The notes beneath the pieces were generated by a model. It did no database searches, was not told where the DNA came from, and saw nothing but the letters and a program-made list of their open reading frames with translations. From the NCBI GenBank assembly GCA_020081605.1, contig JAHREC010000049.1:558001-622000 (forward strand): 64,000 bases of DNA. The letters are read 5' to 3'. The DNA is from Albifimbria verrucaria. Taxonomy: Eukaryota > Ascomycota > Sordariomycetes > Hypocreales > Stachybotryaceae. Position numbers and translations under genes: made by a program. Each line of letters opens with the position of its first letter. Within the stretch, counting starts at the first letter, position 1. Shown piece after piece: positions 13,901-28,217 of the stretch.

Positions 13901-15410
13901 TATATATATATATTATAATATATTAAATAATAATTATATAAATTAAAGTATAATAAATAAACTATAAATTAAATAAAGCTTTATAATATAATATAATTAT
14001 ATTTAATTTACATATATACTATTAATTTAATATTAATTTATTAGTTAATTATATTCTATAAAAAGATTTTTAATATATAATAATATTTATAAAAAGAAGA
14101 CTTTTATATTTAAAATTATATTTATAAAAATTATAAGCTTAATATTAATAGCTTAAAGATAATATATAACCTGTTATAATTAAAATTTATTATAATATTA
14201 ATTTAATTATTGTTTATAAAATTGAGCTTTAAATGTTTTAAGACTTTATTTTTTAAGGGATTTTATATTAAACTTAAAGTTATTTTAATTATACTTTAAC
14301 CTTTAAAATTATATTATTATATAAAAATTAATAAATTAATAAATTTCTTAAACTTAAGGGTTAAGGTTTTAAATAAATAAAATTTATAAATAAATATATT
14401 TTATATATATATATATATATATTTAGAATTATAATATAATATATAAAAGCTTAAGCTATATTTTTTCTAATAAAGAATATATCTATTTAGGAATTTAAGT
14501 TATTATTTTAAAATAAATATTTTTATTATTTGAATATATTCTATAGATATAATATTTATTTTTTAATTAAAATAGATAATATTTTATTATATATTTTTAT
14601 CTATAATACTTATAATATTAATTTAATTTAATTAATTTAATTTATAACTTATATTTTAATAATTAAAATTAATTTATAATATTATAAATATAAAGTTTAT
14701 TTATATTTTTAAGATAATAATATCTATTAAAAAATTATATATAATTTATTTTTATCTTAATTTTATATTTATAATATATAAAATCTTAATTATATTAATT
14801 TCTTTAATTAACTCTTTAAGGTTAATTAAATATATATTCTAAATATATTCTTTTTATTATTATGATAAAGATTGTTTCATTATAATTATAATTAATTTAA
14901 AGATTTTATAATAAAAATACTTAATTTAATTATAATATAATTTAATAAACTTATTAATAAATAAAAAAATAAAATAACTTTAATATATTCTTAATATAGT
15001 TATATATTTATGTAATAAGTTTTTTAATATATTTTAAAGAATTATTTAAATTAATTTAATAAATTTATAATATAAGGTTAATATTATATTTAAAAGCTTT
15101 AATATATGAAGAATCTATAGAGCTAGGCTTTTTATTAAATATTATTTTAATTTACTTATAAATTATTTATATATTAATATATTATTTATTTGATTATATA
15201 TATATTATATATTTAATTATATATATATCATTAAAGGCTTTGATTATAATTATTAATATTTTTTATTTTTTATTTATTTAAATAAATAAGCTTTAATTTA
15301 TTATTATATTAATTCTATTTCATATACTTTATAATTTTATATATTTATTAATTTAAAATAAAAAGAATTTTAAGGTTAATAAATAAATCTATTTATATAT
15401 ATATTAAATT
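10950..15410 (+). repeat. large repeat family, copy 1, first segment
   Basis: Collinear with 33,480-37,980 plus 40,606-41,040. Landmarks visible in both copies: an AAAAAGGTTTATTTATTATTTAAG-like block at 11,000 and 33,530 (only similar, not identical), an AAAATAAAAATAGCTTATTT block at 12,470 and 34,980, and an AAGCTAGGCTTTTTATTAAA-like block at 15,120 and 40,775. Type of element not determined; no protein motif recovered on either strand. Confidence 0.6.
11411..11537 (+). repeat. 21-bp tandem repeat, about 6 units
   Basis: Six head-to-tail units of period 21 beginning AAGAATAAATCTTATATAA; the last unit carries a C-to-A-type change. Units are almost identical, in contrast to the surrounding heavily mutated sequence, so the array probably arose or was homogenised after most of the mutation. 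The corresponding part of copy 2 (about 33,890) lacks it. Confidence 0.85.
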
Positions 15411-16522
15411 AAAAACCTTTATTATTATTATTATAAAATACTTTATTTTTATAATTATAATTAACTTAAATATTTTATAAACTTTAGTTTTAATTTTTAT
15501 ATATAAAACTATATTTTATTTAAAGATTATTATATAATCTTTATTTAATAGTTATTATTATTATTATTATATTTTTCTAAAGTAGTACTTATAATTTTTA
15601 AAATATCTTAATATAGTTTAAGATTAATTTGAAATTTAGAACTATAAATATATATTATAAAATCTTTATAATATTATAATAAAAATAATATCATATTAGG
15701 AGTTTTATTAATTTAATAATAAAATCTTATAAAAATTAATATATAATTCTAAAATTTATTAAAAATAACTTATAAGAGTGAATATTATAATAAGAATATT
15801 TAATTTAATTATAATAAAATCTATAAATTATTTTATATATAATTTATAAAATATATTATAATATAATATATTATGAATTTATATATAAATTTAAATTATA
15901 TAATTTTTAAAGATATTTTTAAAGAATATTTAAATTCATTTAAAATTATAATATAAAAAGCTTATTTAAACTATTAAAATATTAAAAGTATATAATAAAG
16001 AATACTTAAATTTTAAATTTTTATTATTATTTTATATAAATTATATAAATATAAAATAATTATAAAAATTAAATTAAATTAAGAGTATAATTTAAGCTTT
16101 TAATAATTATAATTTAGTATATAATAATATAAAATAATATATAAAAAGTTATAAAATGAAATACAAGAGCTTAATAAATATATTAATAATATTAAAAGCT
16201 AAATAAAATAAATACATAAAGAATTATTAAACTTTAAGAATATTTATTCAAAAGATACTTCATTGATTATATAAATATTTATATAACCTATTAAATATAT
16301 AAAAATTATAAATATTTATAATAATAAGGTTAATTATTATTTAATTTATATAATATTTATTATTTTATAATATATATTATATATAATATTATATAGCTAA
16401 ATATACTAAATAAAAAGAATTTATTTTTATTAAATTAATTAAATTATATAATAATTCTAATAAATATAAAAAATTCAATAATAAAGATTATTTAATTAAA
16501 TATTAATAAATTAAAGTAAGTA

Positions 16523-16525
16523 ATC

Positions 16526-16556
<31 letters not shown>

Positions 16557-16974
16557 TAATATTATTATTATAAATATATTTATATAAATATATTTTATAA
16601 TTATAAAAAGAGTATAAAATAATAATATAATTAATTAATAAGAAATAAAATATAGAAAAATATTAAAAACGCTTATTAATTAAAATATAAATTAAAGTAT
16701 TAAAAAGTTTCTGAAAAATATTCTAAAATAAAAATAAATAAAATATAATATAATTATATATTTTATTATATAAATTAATAGGAAAGAAATATAATAGTTT
16801 TATTTATATATATATAATATTAATAATATAACTATAATAAATATATATAATAAAGAATAGATAAGCTATTTTAATATAATTTTATAATAAATTATATCTG
16901 AAGTTAAAATTAAAAATAATTTAATAATAATTTATTATTTATTTATAAAATTAATTTTAAAAATTAATAGTGAG

Positions 16975-17006
<32 letters not shown>
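16523..17006 (+). repeat. two (AT)n microsatellites
   Basis: Runs of TA repeats at about 16,523-16,551 and 16,979-17,006. Similar runs occur at 19,041-19,072 and 30,573-30,605. Nothing else recognisable lies between them. Confidence 0.8.
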
Positions 17007-17017
<11 letters not shown>

Positions 17018-17754
17018 ATTTATAATATATAAAAAATAAAAATAATATAAAAATTACTTTAAATTTAAATTTTAATAAAACTATCTAAATTTTTATTATA
17101 AGCTTATATATTTTTATAATAAGATTTTAATATTAATATAAAAATATAAAACCAATATAAATAATATAAAGTAAATATAATGAAACTGTATTTTAATTTT
17201 AATTAATAAAATAATATAAATATAGTTAATATATTTTTTCTAAGAAAAGAAACTTATAATATTATTAAATTAAGAAATAAATTTATAAATATAAAGAATA
17301 TTATATTTTAAATTAATTAGATAATAAATAAACCAAATAAAAATAATTTATAAATTTAATATATAAATATTTATAAATTATAAAAATACTATATAATAAA
17401 TATATATTAATTTAATATATAAATATTTATAAAAGAATAATACGAAACTAATATATTAGATATAAAAATATTAATATTATTATTATTATTATATATATTA
17501 ATATAATATAAGTTTAGTTTTTATAAATTTAATAAAAGTAATTTATTATTAAAATATCTATAATTATTTAAATAGTATATTAAATCTTTAAAAAATAAAT
17601 ATTTAAAATTTTTATTTTTAATAATTTATTTATAGTCTATTATATATTATAAAATTATTTAAATATAATAAGATATGTATATATATATTATTAAAAAGTA
17701 TCTAAATAATAATACAGCTTTAATAATTCTTAAATAAAATATATATAATAATAT

Positions 17755-17890
17755 TTGTTATATAGATCTAGATGGATCGATTTAGATATCCAAGGTTCAA
17801 GTTATCTCTATTATATTGATACCTGCAGGCCTCTCTATATATATATCCCTGCGATACATGTCTATGTACGATATATATATATATTACTAT
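17755..17890 (-). repeat. weakly mutated terminal fragment of the large repeat family (copy t2, inverted)
   Basis: On the minus strand this matches 26,830-26,935 and 45,320-45,425 closely but retains intact CA/TG and CG sites (GAGAGGCCTGCAGG, AACTTGAACCTTGG, AAATCGATCC, ending CTATATAACA). It is therefore the best guide to the unmutated sequence of this terminus. It lies inside the interval that separates the two segments of large-repeat copy 1 and has the opposite orientation. Confidence 0.6.
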
Positions 17891-19044
17891 TAATTTTATA
17901 TATTTTTTATTATATATATATTTATTATTTTTAATATTTGTTCTTAAGTATTTAATAATATAATTATAATATATATAAGAATCAATAACTTATCTTATAG
18001 TAAATATTTAATTCTTTAATATTAATTAATATTTAATATAAAGTCTTAAAGATATTATTAAATTAAAAGAATAAATAATATATATATTATATATATTTAA
18101 TAATATATTATAAAATACTAATCTCTATTAAATATTTGATAGAATAAGAATATAAGTTATAAATAAGTTAAATATATATGTCTTATTTAAGATAAAATAT
18201 ATATATTTATATAATATAATATTTAATTTAAAATAAAATCTATTAATTATAGATTTTTATTAAGACCTTAGAGTTTTAATAAAATTCTATATTAAAAATA
18301 TATTATAATTTAATAAAAAATTAGTATAATTAGTTTTATAATACTTTTTTAAAAAATTAGGTTTATAAAATCTTAATTAAAAATCAAAAGTTTTTTATAA
18401 ATTAATTATTCATATTAATAAACGGTTTTTTATATATTATAAACTTAAATTATTAATATAATAATATTATTAATAGAACTATTAATTATAATAAATTTAT
18501 AAGCTTAATAAAATAATATATAAATATTCTAAGGAATTAAAGAAGATAATAGTTAATTAAATATATTGAACTTAAAAGAAAAGCTAGAATATATTTAATA
18601 TAATTTTTCAAGGTTTTTAAAAATGTTAAATTCTTGAATATTAAAAATTATATATATAATAAATATGAAAAATAAAGGTTAAAATTAAAATTTATATTAA
18701 GATAAAAATATATATATATTAAATTAATATTAATTAAAATATTAAAATGTAATTCTAATAAAATAATCTATTTTCTTAATTTATTTTTATAACTAAGTAA
18801 ACTATTAATTTTTTTATTATAAATATATAAAAATATATATTAAGAATATTATTATATCTACCTGATTATTTAAGGTATATAATATAGATTTAAAAGCTTT
18901 TTTAAATTCATATATTTATTAAATTTATAACTCTCTTAAGTATATTAAAAAATAAATTTATTAATAACATAAATATTTATAAAGATATTAAAATATTTAA
19001 AGATATATTATAATATAATAGATTAGATTTATATGTTTATGTTA

Positions 19045-19077
<33 letters not shown>

Positions 19078-19956
19078 TTATTAAAAAAAAAAGAAATTAC
19101 TTTATATAAAAATTAATATATTAGAAAAATATATATTTAATATTATTTTACTTTATTATGACAGATGTTTAAATGAAATATATTTGAATAAGTTATTTAT
19201 TAAAGTATATATTAAATATCTTAGTTTTTAAAATAAGATATTTAGTCTCTTTAAAAGATTATTAATTAATAAAAATTAAAATAGTTTATTTAATTTAAAT
19301 AATATATAAAAATTAATTATTATTCTATAAGTTAAAAATTAATATTATTATATTTATATAGTATATAATAGTTAATTTCATTATTTGATTATAGTTAATA
19401 TTAATATTTAATATAATAACAATTAATAATAGATAAATAGAAATAAATATTTTCTTTTTATAATTTAAATTTAATATTATATATATATATTTATAAATTT
19501 AATATATTCTTAATTATATTATATAAGTTAATTTATATTAATTTTATTAATATAAAAAGAATTAATAATGGTATATTTAATAATATACTTAAATTCTTAG
19601 ATTTAATAATATATATTATATTAAAAAGTTTTATTTTAGAAAAGCTTGAAATATAATATAATAGTAAATATAATATATATATTAAATATATATAAATTCT
19701 TTATTGAATAAATAAAAAGAATTAATAAAAAGAATTAAAAAGATTTTATTATATATTAATATTTATAATTAAGGATCTATTCTTTTATTATATTATAAAA
19801 ATAATATATAATAACTCTTTATTCTAAAATCTTTAATAAATACTATAATAACTATAATATATAATATTAAATATTTAATATTCTCATAAAAAATATATAC
19901 AATAAAAATAAAATAAATAATATATATATATAACGAGTCCTATAATATAATAACAG

Positions 19957-20498
19957 AAGTGATAGGTGCATTGTAGTGTTTTATTAGGTGCACTGTAAAT
20001 TTCACTAATAAAACACCTCTTCTAGCTATTTTAGGAAAGGAGGAAATCGACCCTATAAGTAGATAAATATTTAAAAATTAAGATAAAATTTAATAAAATA
20101 GCTATTAAAAGAGGAAAAATTAAATATTATAGTATTTTTAATAAATATATTATAAAGGATTTTAATCTTACTTTTTATGGTTTTATTAGAGATTTATAAT
20201 AGATTAAAATAAATAAGCACTTATAATATTACTAAGGTATTTCTTTTTCTTTATTTTTTCAAAGCTTATTTAAAATAAAAGAATAAATATATAAAATATC
20301 TAAGAAACTATATTAATAGGGCTTATAAAATACAATAAATTATTATTATTTTCATTCATTTCTCATAAATTTATTTATATTATTAATTTCTTTTTTATAT
20401 ATAATAAATCTTTAGTACTTACTAAAGTTACCCCATAGTTACAGTGCACCTAGTAAAGACAGTGCACCTAATAGAACACTATAGTGCGCCTATCACTT
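19957..20498 (+). mobile_element. MITE-like element with GTGCAC termini, copy 1
   Basis: 542 bp with ~40-bp terminal inverted repeats: left AAGTGATAGGTGCATTGTAG, right the complement ending GCGCCTATCACTT. Inside the left end a second inverted pair (TGTTTTATTAGGTG and CACTAATAAAACACC) can form a hairpin. CA and TG sites are largely intact. Matches 46,874-47,432 (same orientation) and 48,210-48,768 (inverted). No coding capacity is apparent. No target duplication could be defined. Confidence 0.8.
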
Positions 20499-21102
20499 AT
20501 CTATAATAAATACTATAAAAGTCCCTTATTCTATATCTTAATTAATTAATTAAATAATTTATTATAATTAACTATAATAAATTTAATTTATAAGATTAAT
20601 CTTAATCTTATTCTTTAAGCGCTTTAAAAAAGCCTAGAATTAAGCTTATAATACAATATAGCTATTTACTAAGTACTTTACTATACTTGATATTATTATT
20701 AAAAATAATAGCTTTTAATATAATACTAAGGCTAATTTATATAAACTATTTAATCTTAAGGAATAAATAATAATTTAATACACCCTAATCTAAATTTATA
20801 AGGACTTTTCACTAGCTTTATAGTATTAAAAATATAGTTAATAAATTATTAATTAAATATAGAATACCTTTTACTAAGCTATACTAAGCTATAAATGTTA
20901 TTAGATATTAATTTAAGCTTGAATTATATGTCTTTTAATAAATATAATTATTTAAAGCTAGTATAAAAATCTAAATATAATAAGTATATAGTTTAACCTT
21001 ATAATAAATATAATTAGAAAGTATAATATAAGATTAAATAATTAATTTAATTTATATACAATAGATTTTATAATATATATAATTATAAATAGAATAATTA
21101 TT

Positions 21103-21232
21103 ATATATATAAAAAAATATATATACTATAAAAAATATATATATACTATAAAAAAATATATACTATAAAAAATATATATATATTATAAAAAAATATATAT
21201 ATTATAAAAACATATATATACTATAAAAGAAT
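21103..21232 (+). repeat. short-period tandem repeat
   Basis: About six imperfect units of ACTATAAAAAATATATAT-like sequence, period about 17-22 bp. The irregular spacing suggests replication slippage. Confidence 0.75.
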
Positions 21233-23086
21233 CTAGCTTAAAAATTATAAATAAATTATAATAATTAAATTAATTAATATTAAGAAATAAATATTATTAT
21301 TATTTATTATTATTATAGATTAATATTATCTTTTTAATTAATATTATAAAAGTATTCTTTTAATTAATTAAGTTATTATAAATATAAAATAGTAAAGTTA
21401 ATTAATAATAAAATAAGGTTTAAATAATCAAATATTTTAATTAATATATAATTAAAAATTATATAATATATACTATTTTTTAATTTTTATAAATATAAAA
21501 GCTATGATCTATTTTCTTTTAAGGACTTTTATTAAAGGAATAAGATTATTATACTCTATATATTATATTATTTATTTTAATTATTAAATATAGGCTATTT
21601 TAAGCCATTTAAAGAGGTATATAATTAAAAAATAAAAGATTTAAATAAGTACTCTATTATATATATTTATAAAATTAAATTATTCTTTATTTTCTATAAA
21701 ATATATTAAATTATTATAACTTAATTAAATATCTAAAGAGGCTTTAAAGATATTAAATTTAATCCTTTAAATATTAATTATATAATCTTAAAGCTTAATA
21801 TTTAATTATGAACTTTAATATTTATTATTAATAACCTTATATTATTTTTTTCTTAAAATTTAAGAACCCTAAAGATAATTAAGGAAATTAACTTTTAATC
21901 TAAATATATTAAAAATAAAATAAATCGTATAAAAATAACCTTTTAATATTAATAATAAAAATATTAAAGTTTGTTTTTTAAAAATTATAAATAATTATTT
22001 ATATGATACTATTATTTAAGGCTAAAGTCAAGCATCTTCAAAAATAAATAAAATATTAAGTTAATACTAAATAGGAAAAAATCTATATAATAATAGAATA
22101 ATAATTATAAAGGAAGAATAGATATTAATTAATTGGATAAATACTAATATATAGATCATAGCTAAATTATTAAGGTAAGGTAATTAAGGAAAATTAAAAT
22201 AATCTGCTTAAAAGTATTATAGTATATATAATAAGCCTAGGTATAATATATAAATATAAAGTAGAGATAGAGGTTTCTAGGTAAGAGTAAAGTAATTAAT
22301 TTTAATTATTTAAATAGTTTATAGTGTTTTTATTCAGATATTTATCGTAAGGGTTAAGAATTCTATAGCACTTATTATATATATATATTATTCTTTTTTA
22401 AAATAATTTAATATATAAAATTATATATTAAATATTATAAATAGTTTATAATAAAAATTATTAATTAATATTTAAAGATTTTAGATTAATTTATATATTC
22501 TTTATTTTCTTATTAATTCTATTAAATAATTTTATAGTCTGCTTTTTATTAGTATTCTTAATTAATAATATTTTTATTATATAGAGTATAATATATATAT
22601 TATATTATTTATAATTATATATAGAATATTAAAAGAAATCTTTAACTTTAATATATAATATATGTTATATAATAAATTAAATAAATATATTATTTTAATT
22701 CTAAATAATAATTAATTAAAAAAACTTAAAGATTATTATTTCAATTATAATATTATTATAAATCTATTCTATATTTATAATAATACAATATTCTATTTAA
22801 AATTAATAAATATAATTTTTTATTTATATTATTAATATAGCTTTATATTTATTTTTATAGAAATAAATATATAAATATTAAGTATTAACTTTATTAACTT
22901 TATAAATTATATTAATACCTTTAAATAATGAATATAGTAATATATTAAATATATAATTAAATATAATATTATATAAATTTAAAGTAATTATACTATTCCT
23001 TCTATTATAAATTAAAGTTAATAACTCATTATAAATATCTTTAATAATTATAATATATTTTTAAAGATTCTTAAAATAGAAATATA

Positions 23087-24451
23087 TAGTAAGAGTAAAT
23101 TAATTTTATACCTGCACTGATCTATATTATTATAGGCATTAATACTATAATATTTAAACTGTATTTTCTTACTTAAATAACTAGGAATTTATTTTACATT
23201 CAGGGAATCAATTAGAAATTAATTGGAATTATATAATTTCTATTTAGTATTTTTTATATGAGCTATCTATATTAATAATAGCTTAAAGTTACTGGGTTAT
23301 TGATTTTATTAGCTTTCAGAATAAATTAACTTCAAGCCTTTTCTATGTTTTTATAGTAGCCTTTTAAAGCTGCTTAAGGGTAGCTTTATTTTTAAAGGCT
23401 ATTAATAATTCTAGATATTAAGCATAGATTCGATTTTTAAGAACCTTCTATAAGTTTTTAATTAAATTAAGATTAAGGGAATATTGTAGCTAATCTATAA
23501 GTATTATCTTATTCTTTTATACCTATTAATATAGTTAATTTTATATTATAGCTACTATAAATATATATATATTATTATAATAAACCTATTATTATAGGTA
23601 GCTATTATAGGAAGGTTTTCCTTAAGGTAATATAGTATAATATAGCTAGAGATACTTTACGCTAAGCCCTAGGGTTATTTTCTAGGGCTATAAGTAATAT
23701 ATAGCAATAGAAGGTATATGCTCTTTAGTATATTCTATTATACCTTATTAGCTTAGGCTTTTTTTAATATTCTTTCTTTTAAGTCTTTTTTCTATAAATA
23801 ATTAACTATAACCCTGGATATAATTAAAATCGCTAATCTTTCTATAAAAATACTATAGCTAGCATTAGCCTTAGCCCTATTAAATTATATACTTATTGCT
23901 AAAGATAATATACTTTTATTAATTTAATAGCTTTTTAATATACCTATTAATATATTCTAAGTATTTCTTAACTACTTTAAATATTAAGAATAACTACTCT
24001 ATAATCAAATAATATATAATACCTTTACCCCTAAGCAATTAAATAATAATCTAGTATATAGCAGTTATAATAAAATTTTAGTATAGGTTAATTAATAAAA
24101 TAAATAGATCTTAGTTTATTTTATATAATATAGCGTTTTTATCCCTATTTAAAAGAGTAGGTAGATACTCTAGCTATTAAAGGTCTTAAGCCTTATATTA
24201 ATAGTAATAATATTAGATAATATTATTAACTGCTTAGCTAGAAATACACTTTTTTAGTAGTCTTACATCGAGGCACTCCCTACTTATACTAACCAATAAC
24301 TCTGGCTCTTTTATAAAGGCTATAATTCTTTTTAGTCGATTTACTATTATTTATTTAGAGAAATGCTAGTTTAAAGTTAGTGAGTCAATTCTTGATATTA
24401 TATTAAGATATATAATATATAGGGAGGTATAAAATTAAGTTAACCCTACTG
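23087..24451 (-). mobile_element. Tc1/mariner DNA transposon, 1,365 bp
   Basis: Bounded by ~26-bp terminal inverted repeats: the right end read inward is CAGTAGGGTTAACTTAATTT, the left end is TAGTAAGAGTAAATTAATTT, i.e. the Tc1/mariner CAGT start with one C-to-T change on the left. Both ends are flanked by TA (23,085-23,086 and 24,452-24,453), the standard target duplication. It contains one transposase relic on the minus strand. It is much less mutated than the DNA around it and sits at the junction before the second segment of large-repeat copy 1. Confidence 0.88.
23270..24390 (-). pseudogene. Tc1/mariner transposase relic
   Basis: Minus-strand reading gives an N-terminal helix-turn-helix part (a K-R-A-R-V-I-G block near 24,310, later a D-R-D-K-x-A-I-L block near 24,130 typical of the second DNA-binding helix-turn-helix) and near 23,440-23,505 the hallmark D-W-L-x-Y-S-x-x-L-N-x-I-x-N-L-W with TAG in place of Trp codons. 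The family consensus there is DWPPxSPDLNPIENLW; the glutamate of PIE, the last member of the catalytic DD34E triad, reads Lys (AAA). Full family length (~340 residues) is covered, but several stops and this substitution make it inactive. Confidence 0.85.
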
Positions 24452-24454
24452 TAT

Positions 24455-26940
24455 ATATATATTATTTGGATCTATTAAATAAATCCAGAATTGATTTAAT
24501 AGTCTTAATAATGTATTTTAATAAAATATAATAAGAACCTAATTTATATAATCATAAATAATTAAATATTATATTTTTAAAATAGACAAATGATAATAAT
24601 AATAAATATTAAGTTCTATAAAATTAAAAGATTAATAATTAAGTATATATACTATAATAAATCTTAATATTTAATAGAATGATTAAAATATATTTTAAAT
24701 AATAATAGTTAATAAGTATGATTATATCTTTCATTATATAATCTTAAAAATTACATATAAATTATATAAGCTTATTTAATATAAATGTTATAAAGAAATT
24801 AAATTAAAATTAATTAATATTATATATAGGCTTATTTATAAAATTATATAAAATAAGAATAAAAATATATATACTTTAATAAATTATATTATGTTATAAA
24901 TAATACTTAAAATTGATTATTAACTATAAATAATATCATTTTATGAAAAATATTAATTTAAAAAAATATTAATTTAAAAAATATTAATTTATAAAAAATA
25001 TTAATTAGTAAATATAATCTTAATCTTTTAGCTTCAGATAAAGAATATATTATATAAAATTCATATTATTAAAGTTTATATATTTATAAATTAAAATATT
25101 ATAGGGAATAAAAGTATAATTATATTACTAAGAAAATATAATATATATTATTATTATTATTAGTATAAATATATAAATAATTTACTTATATATATTAAAA
25201 TATATCTTTATAACTACTATTATAATAATAAATAATATCTTTAATATAATTAAAATAAATATAATAATAATTAGTTAGTTTATTATTATTAATATTTATT
25301 TAAGATATATTTATATTAAATATTATATTAAATCAAATTTATTAAACTTTTTAAATATATTTAATAAAATGAAAAATATAATAGTAAAAAAATAATTAAT
25401 TTAAAAATAATATATATTCTCTGATATAATATAAGATAAAAGATAATAAATATAAACTTAAACTGGAATATTTGATTAAAATATAAAGATATATTTATAT
25501 ATTTATTAAAGAAAATAGAAATATATTTTATATAAATTATTTAGAATACTTATAAATATTATTAATTAAATAATATAAAATCTATTTTAAGGATACTTTA
25601 TTTATATAAAATATAATATAAATTCTTATTATTATAAATATTTTAATTCAATTTATAATATGAATATTTAAGGATTAATATTAAATATTTGTGGTATATT
25701 AATATTAATAAATATTTCTAAAATAAAATAGAAAGTTAATAATAATAATTATGATTTTATAACTAAAGACTAGATATTTATAATATAATATATATTAACT
25801 AAATAGCTTTTTATCTTAAGATTCTATTAAAAAATATAAGCTATATTTAATAAATATTAAAAGAATTAAGTTTATATATTTATAATATTAAATTCTTCTT
25901 AAAGTCTAATTTAATTATTATTAAATATAATAATATTTTATTTAAAGAAAATACTATTAAAATGAAAAATCTATAATTAAAAAAGTTTTAATCCTTAAGC
26001 TTATTTTAGTTTTTATTACTAATAATATATGATTAATTAATATTATTATAATTAATTATAAATAAAATTAATAATAAACTTAAAGACTATAAATTAGTTT
26101 ATAATAATAATCCTATAAATCTAGATTATATAAAATAATTATATATTATAAATAATTATATATTAGTTTAAAAGCATTTAATTATCTATTAAAGATAATA
26201 TTATATTAATACTATAAATAAATTACTTTATATATATATAATATAATATATTTATAAATATTAAGAATATAAGATTATAAGATTATAAACCCAATTATAA
26301 TAAACATATAATATTAATAAAAAGCTATATTATATAAGATATATTAATAAGTATATATTATTAAATATATATTCTTATAAATAAATAATAGATAGGCTTA
26401 TATTATATAAAGACTTAGAATATAATAGTATAAATAAAAATTAAGTAATAGTAAATATAATATATAATAGTAAATATAATATATAATAATAAATAAAAAT
26501 ATTAATAAAAGTTTAATATTATAAATATAAAACTTAAAGCTAAGAGTAAAGTTATTATAATAATATTTAATATACTATAATAGTATTAATATAGTACTTG
26601 AAGAAATTAATATATATAAGTTATTAAAGATAAATGTATATAAATATATTTAAAATAATAATTATAAATAGAATAAAGAAAAATATAAAGATTAAAATAA
26701 AGAGAATAATAATAAAGAGTAATAAATAACTTTATAATTTTAGTATATACTCCAAGGATAGGGCTTTTCTTCTTTATAGGGGTAACTAATATATATTTAT
26801 AGTATATATAAATATATGTTTATATTATAGAGAATATATTTATGGAGAGGCCTTTAGATATAAATATAATAGAAATAACTTAAACTTTATATATTTAAAC
26901 GAATATATATAAATCTATATAATAAATATAAATATAATAT
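24455..26940 (+). repeat. large repeat family, copy 1, second segment
   Basis: Collinear with 41,050-43,505 and, for the last ~330 bp, with 45,098-45,430. Landmarks: a CTTATTTATAAAATTAT block at 24,829 and 41,675; the TATTAAATATTATATTAAA block at 25,313 and 42,180; the GGATAG-GCTTTT terminus at 26,756 and 45,251. The interval 15,410-24,455 between the two segments of copy 1 holds other insertions, including the Tc1/mariner element and MITE copy 1. Confidence 0.6.
26756..26935 (+). repeat. terminus of the large repeat family (copy t3)
   Basis: Matches 45,251-45,425 along its whole length and 17,755-17,890 and 1,090-1,205 over the last ~110 bp. It marks the right end of large-repeat copy 1. 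Confidence 0.6.
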
Positions 26941-28114
26941 AGGCTTTATTTATTATATTAATAATAAGATATTCTTTAAATAGTTATTATTAATAGTAAA
27001 TATAAGACTTTTAGATTATCCTTATAATTTATATTGTAAAGGTTTTTCTTAAAACCTTTATTTAATATTATATATAATTCTCTTTATAGCCTTTATATTT
27101 TTAAATATATATTTTAAGTTTTTATTTTAAAGCTTATATATTAATCATTTTAAAGATCTTAAAAGAAACTTTTATTTTATTATTATTATAATATTATATA
27201 TTATTAAATAGGTTTTACTTTATAATTTTATATTATAATTTAATATTTTTATACTAATTATTCTACTAATATTATTATTTTAAGTTATTTTATATTAAAT
27301 ACTTAAGAATTATATATTATAGATTTAAAAATGATTTAATAAAAGTTAAATAAATATTAGAATTTTAAAATATATATTATAAGCCCTTTAAAATATTTAT
27401 AGAAATATAGCTTATTTTATAAAAATATTATTTTTAATAATAATAATTTAAAAACTAAGAAAAGTAATATTATTTAAGCTTTAAAATAAATGAATATAAT
27501 ACTAATTCTAGGTTTAATATTATTTTTATTAAATATTATATAGATGTTGAAAATAATAACGATAAATAGACTTTTAAATATTAAAATCTAAAAATATTTA
27601 ATTAGATTTTCAAATCCTAGCTTTATTATTAGATTTTGAAAGGAGGAGAAAAGAAAATAAATATATTAAGCATAATTAAGGATAATATATTTTAATTTTA
27701 ATTTTGATATTATAAAAACCTTTTTTCTATTTTATATATTAAATACCATATGAAAATAATATAAATATATATTTATAAAGATTAATATTATACAAATTAA
27801 ATTAAATTAAAATATAAATACTATTATTTAATTATATAATTACATAATTTAATTTAAATAAGCTTTTTATATTTAAACAAATTATTTATTTATTTTATTT
27901 AAAATTAGGTTTTATATTTAGTAGAATTTTCTTAATAAAGATAATATAGCTAAAGTATATTATAAATAATATTTTATAAGTAGATTTTATAAATTAATAT
28001 AAATATTATAAAGTCTTATTCTATAGTTTATTTTATTAATTTATTATAACTTTATTAAAACTTATTCTATAGTTTTTTTGTTTTTAAGTATACTTAAAAA
28101 CTTTTAATTTTTAT

Positions 28115-28217
28115 TAAATATATATATATATCCTATAATATATTTTATTAAAAATATATATATATCCTATAATATATTTTATTAAAAATATATATATATC
28201 CTATAATATATTTTATT
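28115..28217 (+). repeat. 34-bp tandem repeat, three units
   Basis: Three consecutive copies of a 34-bp unit carrying ATATATATCCTATAATAT; the CC pairs are spaced 34 bp apart (28,132, 28,166, 28,200). Units are identical apart from the array edges. Confidence 0.85.

Noticed and set aside
28115..28217. direct repeats considered as a CRISPR-like array
   Set aside because: Units are contiguous with no variable spacers, and the DNA is eukaryotic.
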